Source: an uncultured Clostridia bacterium (GTDB taxonomy: Bacteria > Bacillota > Clostridia > Christensenellales > Aristaeellaceae). Taken from it: a DNA stretch of 64,000 bases. Location of the stretch: positions 19,362 through 83,361 of the forward strand of contig CAMVAJ010000005.1 in assembly GCA_947165425.1 (NCBI GenBank), in the 5' to 3' direction. This document shows, piece after piece, positions 44,317-51,770 of the stretch. Under the pieces are notes generated by a model. It was not told the origin of the DNA. It made no database searches and saw only the letters and a list, made by a program, of their open reading frames with translations. How positions within the stretch are numbered: the stretch's first letter is position 1; every line of letters starts with the position of its first letter. The translations under genes and the position numbers were made by a program.

Positions 44317-44430
44317 TGTAGGGTGTTGCATGCGCCTTCATCTGGCTGATCCTGGGCGCAATGCTTTACTCCATTAAACAGGAACAATCCGCCGGTCTCG
44401 GCAGGGCTCCGGCGGCAAGGAGGATATCAC

Positions 44431-45489
44431 ATGACGGCAACTGAATCCGCGGTCAGGCAGGCCAAGCCGAGAAAGCGCAAGCGCAAATGGCTCCGCCGAC
44501 TGGTCATCCTGCTGATCCTGCTGGCGATATTGGCCGGAGGGGGCTGGATCGCCTATCAGCGCCTCCGCGCGGAGTACCGCGTGACCTACGACGGTTATAC
44601 CGCGACGCGCGGGACCATCTCCAACTCCCTGAGCTATACCGGCTCCATGCAGCTGAAGGACAGCAAGTCCTACACCGCCCCCGCCTCCGCCAAGGTCCGC
44701 GAGGTCTACGTCGCCGTGGGCGACGAGGTGAAGGAGGGCGACAAGCTGGTGCGCCTGTCCACCGGCGAGACACTGACCGCCGATTTTGACGGGCGGATCA
44801 ACAAGGTCGACGTCGCCAAGGGTGATGAGGTCTCCCCCAACGCGAGCCTTGTACAGCTGGTAGATTTCAACCATATGCAGGTCTCCTTCCGCATCGGCGA
44901 GAGCGACATCTCGGAGGTCTCGGTGGGGCAGAGCTGCCGCGTGACCGTCTCCTCCGCCGGCTCGGTATTCCAGTCCGAGATCTCCTCCATCGATTACGCC
45001 TCCTACTCCGGCAACAACGTGGCCTATTACAACGCGACCGTGGACGTGGACACCTCCGGCTCCGGCAGCGTCTATCCGGGCATGCAGGCCTCCATCACCA
45101 TCCCCCAGGAGGAGGCAACGGACGTCGTCGTTCTGAAGCTGGACGCCGTCTCCACCTCGCGGGACAACACCGCCTTTGTCTATAAGCAGGGCGAGGACGG
45201 CGAGATGACCCAGACCCCCATCACCGTGGGCGTATCCAACGGTAACTATGTCGAGGTGAAGGAGGGTGTCGCCGAGGGTGAGACGGTTTACGCCATCGCC
45301 AAGGCCGAGGAGACGCTATCCGGCTTCGCCGCGCTGATGAGTCAGGGCTTTGGCAGTCAGCAGATCAACATGCCCTCCGGGATGGGCAGCGGCCGCGGGA
45401 ATTGGGGCGGCGGCCAGCCCGGCAGTTTTCCGGGCGGAAACAGCGGCAGCGGCGGAAATGGCGGTAACGGCAGCCGGAGAGGAAACTGA
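44431..45489 (+). CDS. HlyD/MacA-like membrane-fusion adaptor
   Basis: The 352-residue protein has one N-terminal membrane helix (about 24-48) preceded by a lysine/arginine-rich tail. A barrel-sandwich hybrid domain follows (VREVYVAVGDEVKEGDKLVRL and FDGRINKVDVAKGDEVSPNA), then a beta-barrel region (MQVSFRIGESDISEVSVGQ). The C terminus is a glycine-rich tail. Such adaptors dock on MacB-type ABC exporters. It is 1 bp upstream of the ATPase gene, and the promoter region is shared divergently with the exopolysaccharide kinase operon. Cargo is unknown; peptide or antimicrobial export is the family norm. Confidence 0.85.
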   Translation: MTATESAVRQAKPRKRKRKWLRRLVILLILLAILAGGGWIAYQRLRAEYRVTYDGYTATRGTISNSLSYTGSMQLKDSKSYTAPASAKVREVYVAVGDEVKEGDKLVRLSTGETLTADFDGRINKVDVAKGDEVSPNASLVQLVDFNHMQVSFRIGESDISEVSVGQSCRVTVSSAGSVFQSEISSIDYASYSGNNVAYYNATVDVDTSGSGSVYPGMQASITIPQEEATDVVVLKLDAVSTSRDNTAFVYKQGEDGEMTQTPITVGVSNGNYVEVKEGVAEGETVYAIAKAEETLSGFAALMSQGFGSQQINMPSGMGSGRGNWGGGQPGSFPGGNSGSGGNGGNGSRRGN

Positions 45490-45490
45490 G

Positions 45491-46189
45491 ATGTCGGACA
45501 ACGTCTTTTTCCGGATGCACGGCATCAACAAGGATTACATCATGGGCGGCGAAACCGTCCATGTGCTCAAGCATATCAATCTCTCCCTCGAGGAGGGGGA
45601 ATACCTCTCTGTGCTCGGTCCCTCCGGCAGCGGCAAGTCCACGCTGATGAACATCATCGGCTGTCTGGACACGCCCACCGCCGGGAACTACACCCTCCGG
45701 GGACGCGAAGTTGAGGAATTGGACGAGACCGAGCTGGCACACCTGCGCAGCCGGGAGATCGGCTTCATTTTCCAGAACTCCCAGCTCCTCCCCCGGCTCA
45801 CCGCCTGCAAGAATGTGGAGCTTCCACTTATATATGCAGGAATCCCGCCCCGGGAGCGCCGCCGCAGGGCGGAGGCCATGCTGGAGCGCGTGGGCCTGGC
45901 GGACCGCATGGAGCACCTGCCGACCCAGCTCTCCGGCGGCCAGCAGCAGCGCGTCGCCATCGCGCGGGCGCTGGTGGGCAACCCGTCCATTCTCCTGGCG
46001 GATGAGCCCACCGGCGCGCTGGATCAGAAGACGGGCAAGCAGATCATGGCCCTCTTTCGCGAGCTGAACGAGGAGAAGCGCACCATCATCATGATCACCC
46101 ACGACATGAACATCGCCGCCAACGCCCGGCGGGTGGTTCATATCATCGACGGGGAGATCACCGAGGGAGGGGGCGTGCAGGATGCTTAA
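45491..46189 (+). CDS. MacB/LolD-type ABC transporter ATP-binding protein
   Basis: The 232-residue ATPase has every expected motif: Walker [11 protein letters not shown]-loop [11 protein letters not shown], signature [15 protein letters not shown], Walker [13 protein letters not shown] and the switch histidine in MITHD. Length and motif spacing match the MacB/LolD/FtsE group that drives mechanotransmission exporters. The ATG at 45491 starts directly after the adaptor's stop; a longer in-frame version to 45350 would sit inside the adaptor gene. It overlaps the permease gene by 8 bp. Confidence 0.93.
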   Translation: MSDNVFFRMHGINKDYIMGGETVHVLKHINLSLEEGEYLSVLGPSGSGKSTLMNIIGCLDTPTAGNYTLRGREVEELDETELAHLRSREIGFIFQNSQLLPRLTACKNVELPLIYAGIPPRERRRRAEAMLERVGLADRMEHLPTQLSGGQQQRVAIARALVGNPSILLADEPTGALDQKTGKQIMALFRELNEEKRTIIMITHDMNIAANARRVVHIIDGEITEGGGVQDA

Positions 46190-47393
46190 GCGGATTCGCG
46201 GAGTCCTGGTCATGCTCTGGGAGTGCGTTCAGATGTCCCTGGATAACATCCGTGGCAACAAGGTGCGCTCCTTTCTGACCCTGCTGGGCATCATGATCGG
46301 CGTCACCGCCGTCATCGCGCTCATCTCCACGGTCTCCGGCGTCACCGGCTCCCTGGCCTCCTCCTTCGAGGACATGGGCGTGGGCACGATGACCGTCAGC
46401 GTCACCGGCACCGATCTCAAGCCGGGCATGGAGGCGGAGGATCTGGCCGCCGTGGCGTCCCTGGACAACGTGGACGGCGTGGTGCCCTCGGTCAGCCTGA
46501 ACGGCCGTGTCTCCTACGGCAGACAGGTGGAGACCAACGTCTCCGTCTCCGGCAAAAACGCCTTCTATTTTCAGCTCAACAGCGAACTGATTATCCACGG
46601 CCGTCCGCTGAACTTTATCGACGACAATAACACCTCCTATGTCTGCGTCATCTCGCAGGAGATCGTGGACCAGTTCTTCTACGGCGTCAATCCCCTGGGC
46701 GAGACCATCTACATCTCCGGCCTCCCCTTCACGGTTGTCGGCCGATACGAGGAGGATTCCGGCGGCGGCATCGCAGCGATCTTCATGGGCAAGCCGGATA
46801 TTCTGATCCCCTACACCACGGCCCTGAAGATCAACAACTCCGCCTACGTCAACAGCTTCACAGTCTATCTCCAGGACGGCGCCGACTCCGAGGCGGCCTC
46901 CTCCGAGATCGAGGATCTGATGGACGGGATGTTCGACTTCGAGGACGACACCTTCACCGTCACGACCATGTCCTCCATCGAGGAGACCATGGAGACCATG
47001 ATGGGCATGATGTCCACGCTGCTCGCGGGCATCGCCTCCATCGCGCTGATCGTGGGCGGCATCGGCATCATGAACATGATGCTGACCACCGTCACCGAGC
47101 GCACCGTGGAGATCGGCCTGAAGAAGGCGCTCGGCGCCATCCCCTGGCAGATCCAGGCTCAGTTCCTCATCGAGTCCTTCCTCCTGTCTATCATCGGGGG
47201 AATCCTCGGCGTCATCATGGGACTGCTGGTCTCCTATGCCCTGTGCAACGTGATGGGGAGTTCCTTCGTCATCTCCGGCAGCGCCATCGCCCTGGGCGTC
47301 GGCTTCTCCGCCGCCGTGGGCATCATCTTCGGCTGGGCGCCCGCGCGGAAAGCCTCCAAACTGAATCCCATCGACGCGTTAAGGTCGATTTAA
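46182..47393 (+). CDS. MacB-family ABC transporter permease
   Basis: The 403-residue protein has the FtsX/MacB layout: helix 1 near residues 27-50 (SFLTLLGIMIGVTAVIALIS), a large extracytoplasmic domain (about 55-280), and three C-terminal helices (about 285-310, 330-355, 365-390) with the conserved GGIGIMNMMLTTVTERT stretch. It pairs with the upstream ATPase and adaptor into a tripartite-like exporter suited to a single membrane. Its 3' end is 30 bp before a second adaptor gene. Confidence 0.92.
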   Translation: MLKRIRGVLVMLWECVQMSLDNIRGNKVRSFLTLLGIMIGVTAVIALISTVSGVTGSLASSFEDMGVGTMTVSVTGTDLKPGMEAEDLAAVASLDNVDGVVPSVSLNGRVSYGRQVETNVSVSGKNAFYFQLNSELIIHGRPLNFIDDNNTSYVCVISQEIVDQFFYGVNPLGETIYISGLPFTVVGRYEEDSGGGIAAIFMGKPDILIPYTTALKINNSAYVNSFTVYLQDGADSEAASSEIEDLMDGMFDFEDDTFTVTTMSSIEETMETMMGMMSTLLAGIASIALIVGGIGIMNMMLTTVTERTVEIGLKKALGAIPWQIQAQFLIESFLLSIIGGILGVIMGLLVSYALCNVMGSSFVISGSAIALGVGFSAAVGIIFGWAPARKASKLNPIDALRSI

Positions 47394-47423
47394 GCTCGAA
47401 ACACCACGAAAGGAGCGTCCCAC

Positions 47424-48512
47424 ATGAAAAAGGTCCTCGCCCTCTCCCTGTGCCTTCTCCTGCTGACCGCCTCCGCAGCGGCGGACACCCTCACCCTGAA
47501 CGGCACCATCGCCGCCGGCCGCACCGTCGAGGTTTACGCGCCCGTCGGCGGCACAGTTGAGAAGGTCTCCGCCGAGGTCGGTCAGACTCTGGAGGCGGAT
47601 GATCCGCTGTTCACCTTCCGCACCAACAAGATTTACGCCACCGAGAACGGCAAGGTGACCGGCGTCTTCGGCCTGCCCGGCGACACCGCCGACACTGTCG
47701 CCCAGCGCTACGGCGCGATCCTCTACCTGGAGGGCGACGCGCTCTTCACCGTCTCCGCCTCCACCGAGGGCGCTTACAACGCGACGGACACCAAATTTGT
47801 CCACGTCGGCGAGCGGGTGTATCTGCAGTGCCGCTCCAGCTCCGAGCGCAGCGGTTCTGGGCTTATCACCGCCATTGACGGCGCCAAATACACCGTCCGT
47901 GTCACCTCCGGCGCGCTGATCGAGGGGGACAGCGTGGACGTCTACCGGGACGCCGCCCGCAGCAATACGCAGAAGGTGGGCCGCGGCACCGTCAGCCGGC
48001 TGAGCCCCACCGCGGTCACGGCCTCCGGCGCCATCGTCCGCGTCGCGGTCGCCAACGGCGACAAGGTGCAGCGGGGCGACCTGCTGCTGGAGACGCTGGA
48101 CGGCAGCTTTGACGGCCTGTACATGTCCGGCACCACGGTCTCCGCCGGCAGCAGCGGCGTGCTCGGAAGCCTGAACGTGAATCAGGGCGGCTCAGTGCAG
48201 AAGAACGCGGTCGTGGCCGTTCTCTATCCGATAGAGGGCATGCGGGTGGAAGCCACCGTACCCGAGGACAGCCGGAGCGAGATCCACGCGGGCGACCGGG
48301 TGCTGATCGAGCTGGAGTCCGACGAGAGTATCAGCTACGAGGGCACCGTAACCATGGTCTCCGCCGTGGCGGAGCAGGGCGCCAACGAGGTCTGCTATAA
48401 GGTGCTGGTTGACTTTACCCCCGACCAGTATGCGCACTTTGGCATGGGCGTGCTGGTCACCACCCTGGAGGAGAGCGCCGATGCCGAGGCTTCCCATGTG
48501 TCCGCTGAATAA
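47424..48512 (+). CDS. Secreted HlyD-like adaptor paralogue A
   Basis: The 362-residue protein has a signal peptide (MKKVLALSLCLLLLTASAAA) rather than a retained membrane anchor. A lipoyl-like half (APVGGTVEKVSAEVGQTLEA) is followed by two further biotinyl/beta-barrel segments (VRVAVANGDKVQRGDLLLE and RVEATVPEDSRSEIHAGDRV). This resembles membrane-fusion proteins but with an unusually long middle domain (about 110-200) that recurs in the later paralogue at 49674. Its ribosome site is AAAGGAG. It overlaps the next gene by 32 bp. Confidence 0.75.
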   Translation: MKKVLALSLCLLLLTASAAADTLTLNGTIAAGRTVEVYAPVGGTVEKVSAEVGQTLEADDPLFTFRTNKIYATENGKVTGVFGLPGDTADTVAQRYGAILYLEGDALFTVSASTEGAYNATDTKFVHVGERVYLQCRSSSERSGSGLITAIDGAKYTVRVTSGALIEGDSVDVYRDAARSNTQKVGRGTVSRLSPTAVTASGAIVRVAVANGDKVQRGDLLLETLDGSFDGLYMSGTTVSAGSSGVLGSLNVNQGGSVQKNAVVAVLYPIEGMRVEATVPEDSRSEIHAGDRVLIELESDESISYEGTVTMVSAVAEQGANEVCYKVLVDFTPDQYAHFGMGVLVTTLEESADAEASHVSAE

Positions 48513-49638
48513 GGCGCTTGCGCTTCTCCTCTCCGCCTCGCTGCTGCTCTTCCCCGCTTCAGCGGAGGAGGAGACCGCGCCTGGGCCGGAGGAACCGCAG
48601 CCCATTATCGTGGTTGAGGAGGAGCCCATCCCCGAGACGACGCTGGTTCCGGAGGAGCCTGTCACGCCCGACGAAACCGCTGCGCCCACCGCGACGCCCA
48701 AACCCACGGCGACGCGGGACCCGGACGCCGGTCCGAAATTACTTCTGACGGTCGCGGGCGGAACAGAGGACGAAAACCAGGTGTGGCACCTGACCCTTCC
48801 CACCGACGGGCAGCCTGTGTTGCGCTGGAGTCTGAGCGGCGCGCAGGCGGACAGCTATTTCATCGTATTCTTCTCGCCCAGTCTGGAGCTGGCGGAGGAG
48901 ACGGAAGCCTCATCTTATACGATCCCAGCCGCGCAGCTGACCTCCGGCCGCTGCACCGTCGCCGTGACCGCGCTGATCGGCGCGGAGACGATGATCGCGG
49001 AGCTGGTTTTAGATTTGACGGTCTCCGATGAGGCGCTTCCGACGCTGGGGCCCACGCCGGACCCCTCCGCCGAGCCCACAGCCACGCCCAGTCCCACTTC
49101 CCGGATTCCGAGCCGCCGGCCCGCCGCGGGCGCCAAGGCGACCGCCACGCCCAGCAAGTATGGCAGCGTTACGCCGGGCAAGGCCCTGCTCTCCTCCCAC
49201 GCCAGCGGCAGCGGCATCCTCCAGGGGCTCGAGAGCGGCTGGCTGCGTGTCCGCAGGATCGAAGGTCAGACGATTCTGATGCTCGACAGCGAAGAGCTGG
49301 AAATCTCCTGCGGCGAGACGAACTACACCATGAATCAGACAGGGGAAATCCTTGAGCTGACCGCAGCAACGGAATCCCCGGCCTGGCGTCTCACGCTGCA
49401 GGATCTGGAGACCCTCGCGGACCACGGCATACGGGTGCTGGCGCTGGTGTCGTCCGACGGACAGCGGCGGCTCAACACCCGGCAGCTTCTGAACGGTTCC
49501 GCCTATACCCGCGAGCGGATGGACGGCTTTGTGCCACAGGACTTTGTCTACCGCTGGACGAATGAAGGCTGGTGGGTTGAGGTGGAGGAGCGCGTTTACG
49601 CCCTGGAGCGCGGCCGTCTGGTCCGGATATATCAATGA
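48481..49638 (+). CDS. Secreted proline/threonine-linker protein of unknown function
   Basis: The 385-residue product has a signal peptide ending FPASAEEE. A Pro/Glu/Thr linker (about 30-80) leads to an Ig-like domain (about 85-180). A second low-complexity linker rich in PTPDPSAEPTATPSPT follows (about 185-225), then a compact C-terminal domain (about 250-385) with many tryptophans and no family I recognise. The ATG at 48481 follows GGAGGAG by seven bases inside the adaptor gene, so translation is coupled; an ATG at 48496 is possible. Position in the operon suggests a partner or regulator of the exporter. Confidence 0.65.
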   Translation: MPRLPMCPLNKALALLLSASLLLFPASAEEETAPGPEEPQPIIVVEEEPIPETTLVPEEPVTPDETAAPTATPKPTATRDPDAGPKLLLTVAGGTEDENQVWHLTLPTDGQPVLRWSLSGAQADSYFIVFFSPSLELAEETEASSYTIPAAQLTSGRCTVAVTALIGAETMIAELVLDLTVSDEALPTLGPTPDPSAEPTATPSPTSRIPSRRPAAGAKATATPSKYGSVTPGKALLSSHASGSGILQGLESGWLRVRRIEGQTILMLDSEELEISCGETNYTMNQTGEILELTAATESPAWRLTLQDLETLADHGIRVLALVSSDGQRRLNTRQLLNGSAYTRERMDGFVPQDFVYRWTNEGWWVEVEERVYALERGRLVRIYQ

Positions 49639-49673
49639 CTGACAGGAATATCCCGGAAGGTTGGTGATGAAAG

Positions 49674-50684
49674 ATGCGGATCCTGTTCCGGTGCGCGGCG
49701 CTGATCCTCGCCGCGGCGCTCCTTTCGAGCGTTGCGACGGCGGACACCTTCACCGGCACGGTCACCGCAGGACAAACCGCTCTGGTCACCGCGCCCTCAG
49801 GCGGAATCCTGACCGAGTGGACGGGCGAGATTGGGCAGTCCGTCACCGCCGGCGAGATCCTCGGTCACGTCCGCGAGGCGAGAGCCTTTTCGCCCCTCGA
49901 CGGAACCGTCGTGGCGATTCATGCCCAGGAGGGGGACTTTCTAAGCGGCACGACGGTGGAGATTGCCCCGGAGAGCCTCTACACCGTGTACTGCACGGTC
50001 AAGGACTATGTGAAATCCGCTGGCAGCGCCGTTGTCCATATCGGTGAAACCGTCTATCTCCAATGCGTCCGCGACGGCACACATCGGGCCGAGGGCACGG
50101 TCGTCGATGTGGACGGCGCGAACTACACCGTGGAGACCACCGCCGGCGAGCTCTACGTCGGCGAGGCGGTCAACGTCTACCGCAGCGCCTCCTTTGACTC
50201 GGAGCTGGCCGGGCGCGGCACGGTCATCGCCCACAGCCCGGTCGCCGTGAAAGGCAGCGGCGTCATGACCCGCCTTCGAGTCGCCGTCGGAGACCGCGTC
50301 TGGCGCGGGCAATGGCTTTTCAGCTCCCTGGATACCGCCAGGGCGCAGGCAGCCACAGGAACCGTCGCCGCGACGGTGGACGGCATTCTTGTCTCCGTCC
50401 AGGCCCAGCGCGGCGCATCCGTCCAGGAGGGCACCCCCCTCGCGGAGATCGCCACCAGCCTCCGCCTCCATGTCGAGGTCTCCACGGAGGAGCTCAGTCA
50501 CTTCACCCCCGGTCAGGTCTGCCGGTACATCCGCGCCGACGACCGTCACGAAACCCGGCGCAGCGCGATCGTGATCCAGATTCTCAATCCCGACGGCGCC
50601 GAGACCGCCACCATCGAGCTGGTTCCCCTGGGAGACCGCGATCTGCCCATCGGCCTGACCGTCAGGGTGGAGGACGGAAAATAG
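49674..50684 (+). CDS. Secreted HlyD-like adaptor paralogue B
   Basis: The 336-residue protein has a signal peptide (about 1-24) and the same domain order as the product at 47424: APSGGILTEWTGEIGQSVTAGE, a middle domain with VHIGETVYLQC (paralogue A has VHVGERVYLQC), VAVGDRVWRGQWLF, and a C-terminal VEVSTEELSHFTPGQ segment. The two are clear paralogues from a duplication around the linker-protein gene. It ends 9 bp before a strong terminator that closes the export operon. Confidence 0.75.
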   Translation: MRILFRCAALILAAALLSSVATADTFTGTVTAGQTALVTAPSGGILTEWTGEIGQSVTAGEILGHVREARAFSPLDGTVVAIHAQEGDFLSGTTVEIAPESLYTVYCTVKDYVKSAGSAVVHIGETVYLQCVRDGTHRAEGTVVDVDGANYTVETTAGELYVGEAVNVYRSASFDSELAGRGTVIAHSPVAVKGSGVMTRLRVAVGDRVWRGQWLFSSLDTARAQAATGTVAATVDGILVSVQAQRGASVQEGTPLAEIATSLRLHVEVSTEELSHFTPGQVCRYIRADDRHETRRSAIVIQILNPDGAETATIELVPLGDRDLPIGLTVRVEDGK

Positions 50685-50693
50685 CGCTCATTC

Positions 50694-50718
50694 GCCCCGC
50701 TACGGCGGGGCTTTTTTT
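50694..50718 (+). terminator. Strong intrinsic terminator of the export operon
   Basis: GCCCCGC (50694-50700) pairs with GCGGGGC (50705-50711) around the loop TACG and is followed by seven T. Confidence 0.92.
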
Positions 50719-50732
50719 GCGTCTTGCAGGAT

Positions 50733-50761
50733 TTGACATTCCGCTTCTTTTCTGGTACGAT
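50733..50761 (+). promoter_or_regulatory. Sigma-A promoter for the gene at 50818
   Basis: TTGACA (50733-50738) and TACGAT (50756-50761) have 17 bp between them, with TGG extending the -10. The start point would be about 50768, leaving a 50-nt leader. Confidence 0.85.
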
Positions 50762-50817
50762 AAAGCCAAGAAAAGGCGCTGGTTTGCGTCAAAAAAAAGC
50801 ATAGGAGGATCAAAAGG

Positions 50818-51525
50818 ATGAAACGCTTCTGGGCCCTGGTTCTGGCGCTGGCCGTGCTGGCGGCGCTTCCGGGAAGCTCTCTGGCTGCCGGTAAAATGAC
50901 GGCGGTGCAGGAGAACTTCTATGTGGTGAACAGCTATTCCATCTACGGCTACGTCTTCGCGCGGGTGGAGAATACCGGCGACCGGCCGGTGGGTTACAGC
51001 GCGGCTCTGCTGGAAATCTACAACGCCAACGGCGACCCGCTGGCCTCCGACACCTATCCGAATGTCTATGGAAAGTATCTGCAGCCCGGAGAGTATGCCT
51101 ACGTGAAGCACTACGAGCGGGTCGAGGGCATCGAGAGCTACACAGAGGTGGATGATTACTCCTTCACCATCTCCGGCAAGAGCGACTCCTCTCACACCAC
51201 CAAGCGCTTTGCCTGCAAAGCGGAGTACTTCCCGGATCTGCAGGTCTCCAAATACCGGACTGAGAACGTGATCCTGGCTACCTTTACCAACGACTCGGAG
51301 GAAGTGGTTTTCGGACTGGACGTGGTCATGGCGCTGCTGGATGACGATGGCAACATTCTCGATATCGAGAACGTCAACCTCTACTCCTCCGTGGGCGTGA
51401 ACCCCGGCTCGAGCATCACCGTCACAGCGGAGGTCTCCAGTGCGATGCGCGAGGCCTTCGAGCGCAAGGGCCTCTCCCCCACCCACGTGGACGCCTATGC
51501 CTACGCCTACTTTGAAGCGGAATAA
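50818..51525 (+). CDS. Small secreted FxLYD-like protein
   Basis: The 235-residue product has a signal peptide ending SSLAAGK and then two beta-rich domains. The first has FARVENTGDRPVGYSAALLEIYNA with the W/Y-G-x-V-x-N-x-G pattern of FxLYD domains, and the second repeats it as ATFTNDSEEVVFGLDVVMAL. FxLYD proteins are extracytoplasmic, often lipoproteins; this one has no lipobox cysteine. It is transcribed alone, between its own promoter and a terminator at 51553. The function is not known. Confidence 0.75.
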   Translation: MKRFWALVLALAVLAALPGSSLAAGKMTAVQENFYVVNSYSIYGYVFARVENTGDRPVGYSAALLEIYNANGDPLASDTYPNVYGKYLQPGEYAYVKHYERVEGIESYTEVDDYSFTISGKSDSSHTTKRFACKAEYFPDLQVSKYRTENVILATFTNDSEEVVFGLDVVMALLDDDGNILDIENVNLYSSVGVNPGSSITVTAEVSSAMREAFERKGLSPTHVDAYAYAYFEAE

Positions 51526-51552
51526 CCCATTCTTCCTTTCGCCGTCCTTATG

Positions 51553-51581
51553 CCGCCGCGGCCTGTGCCCGGCGGTCTTTT
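51553..51581 (+). terminator. Terminator after the FxLYD-like gene
   Basis: CCGCCG (51553-51558) pairs with CGGCGG (51570-51575), followed by TCTTTT. Confidence 0.7.
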
Positions 51582-51625
51582 GCTGAGGCAACGACGCCGA
51601 ATTGTGACAAAAATATGAAAAGCTG

Positions 51626-51654
51626 TTGACACTTTCTTTCGTTTGTTTTACAAT
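51626..51654 (+). promoter_or_regulatory. Sigma-A promoter for the peptidoglycan-binding protein gene
   Basis: TTGACA (51626-51631) and TACAAT (51649-51654) are spaced by 17 bp. The leader to the ATG at 51771 is about 110 nt. Confidence 0.88.
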
Positions 51655-51770
51655 CATGTTGGGTTGCTTTGCGATTCGCAAAGCGGACTCCAGCTTATAT
51701 GAGCTCCCGAGGGATCCGTGCCCACATTGGATTCCCCCTTCAACTTATCTCTTCGCAAGGAGGCGTCTGC

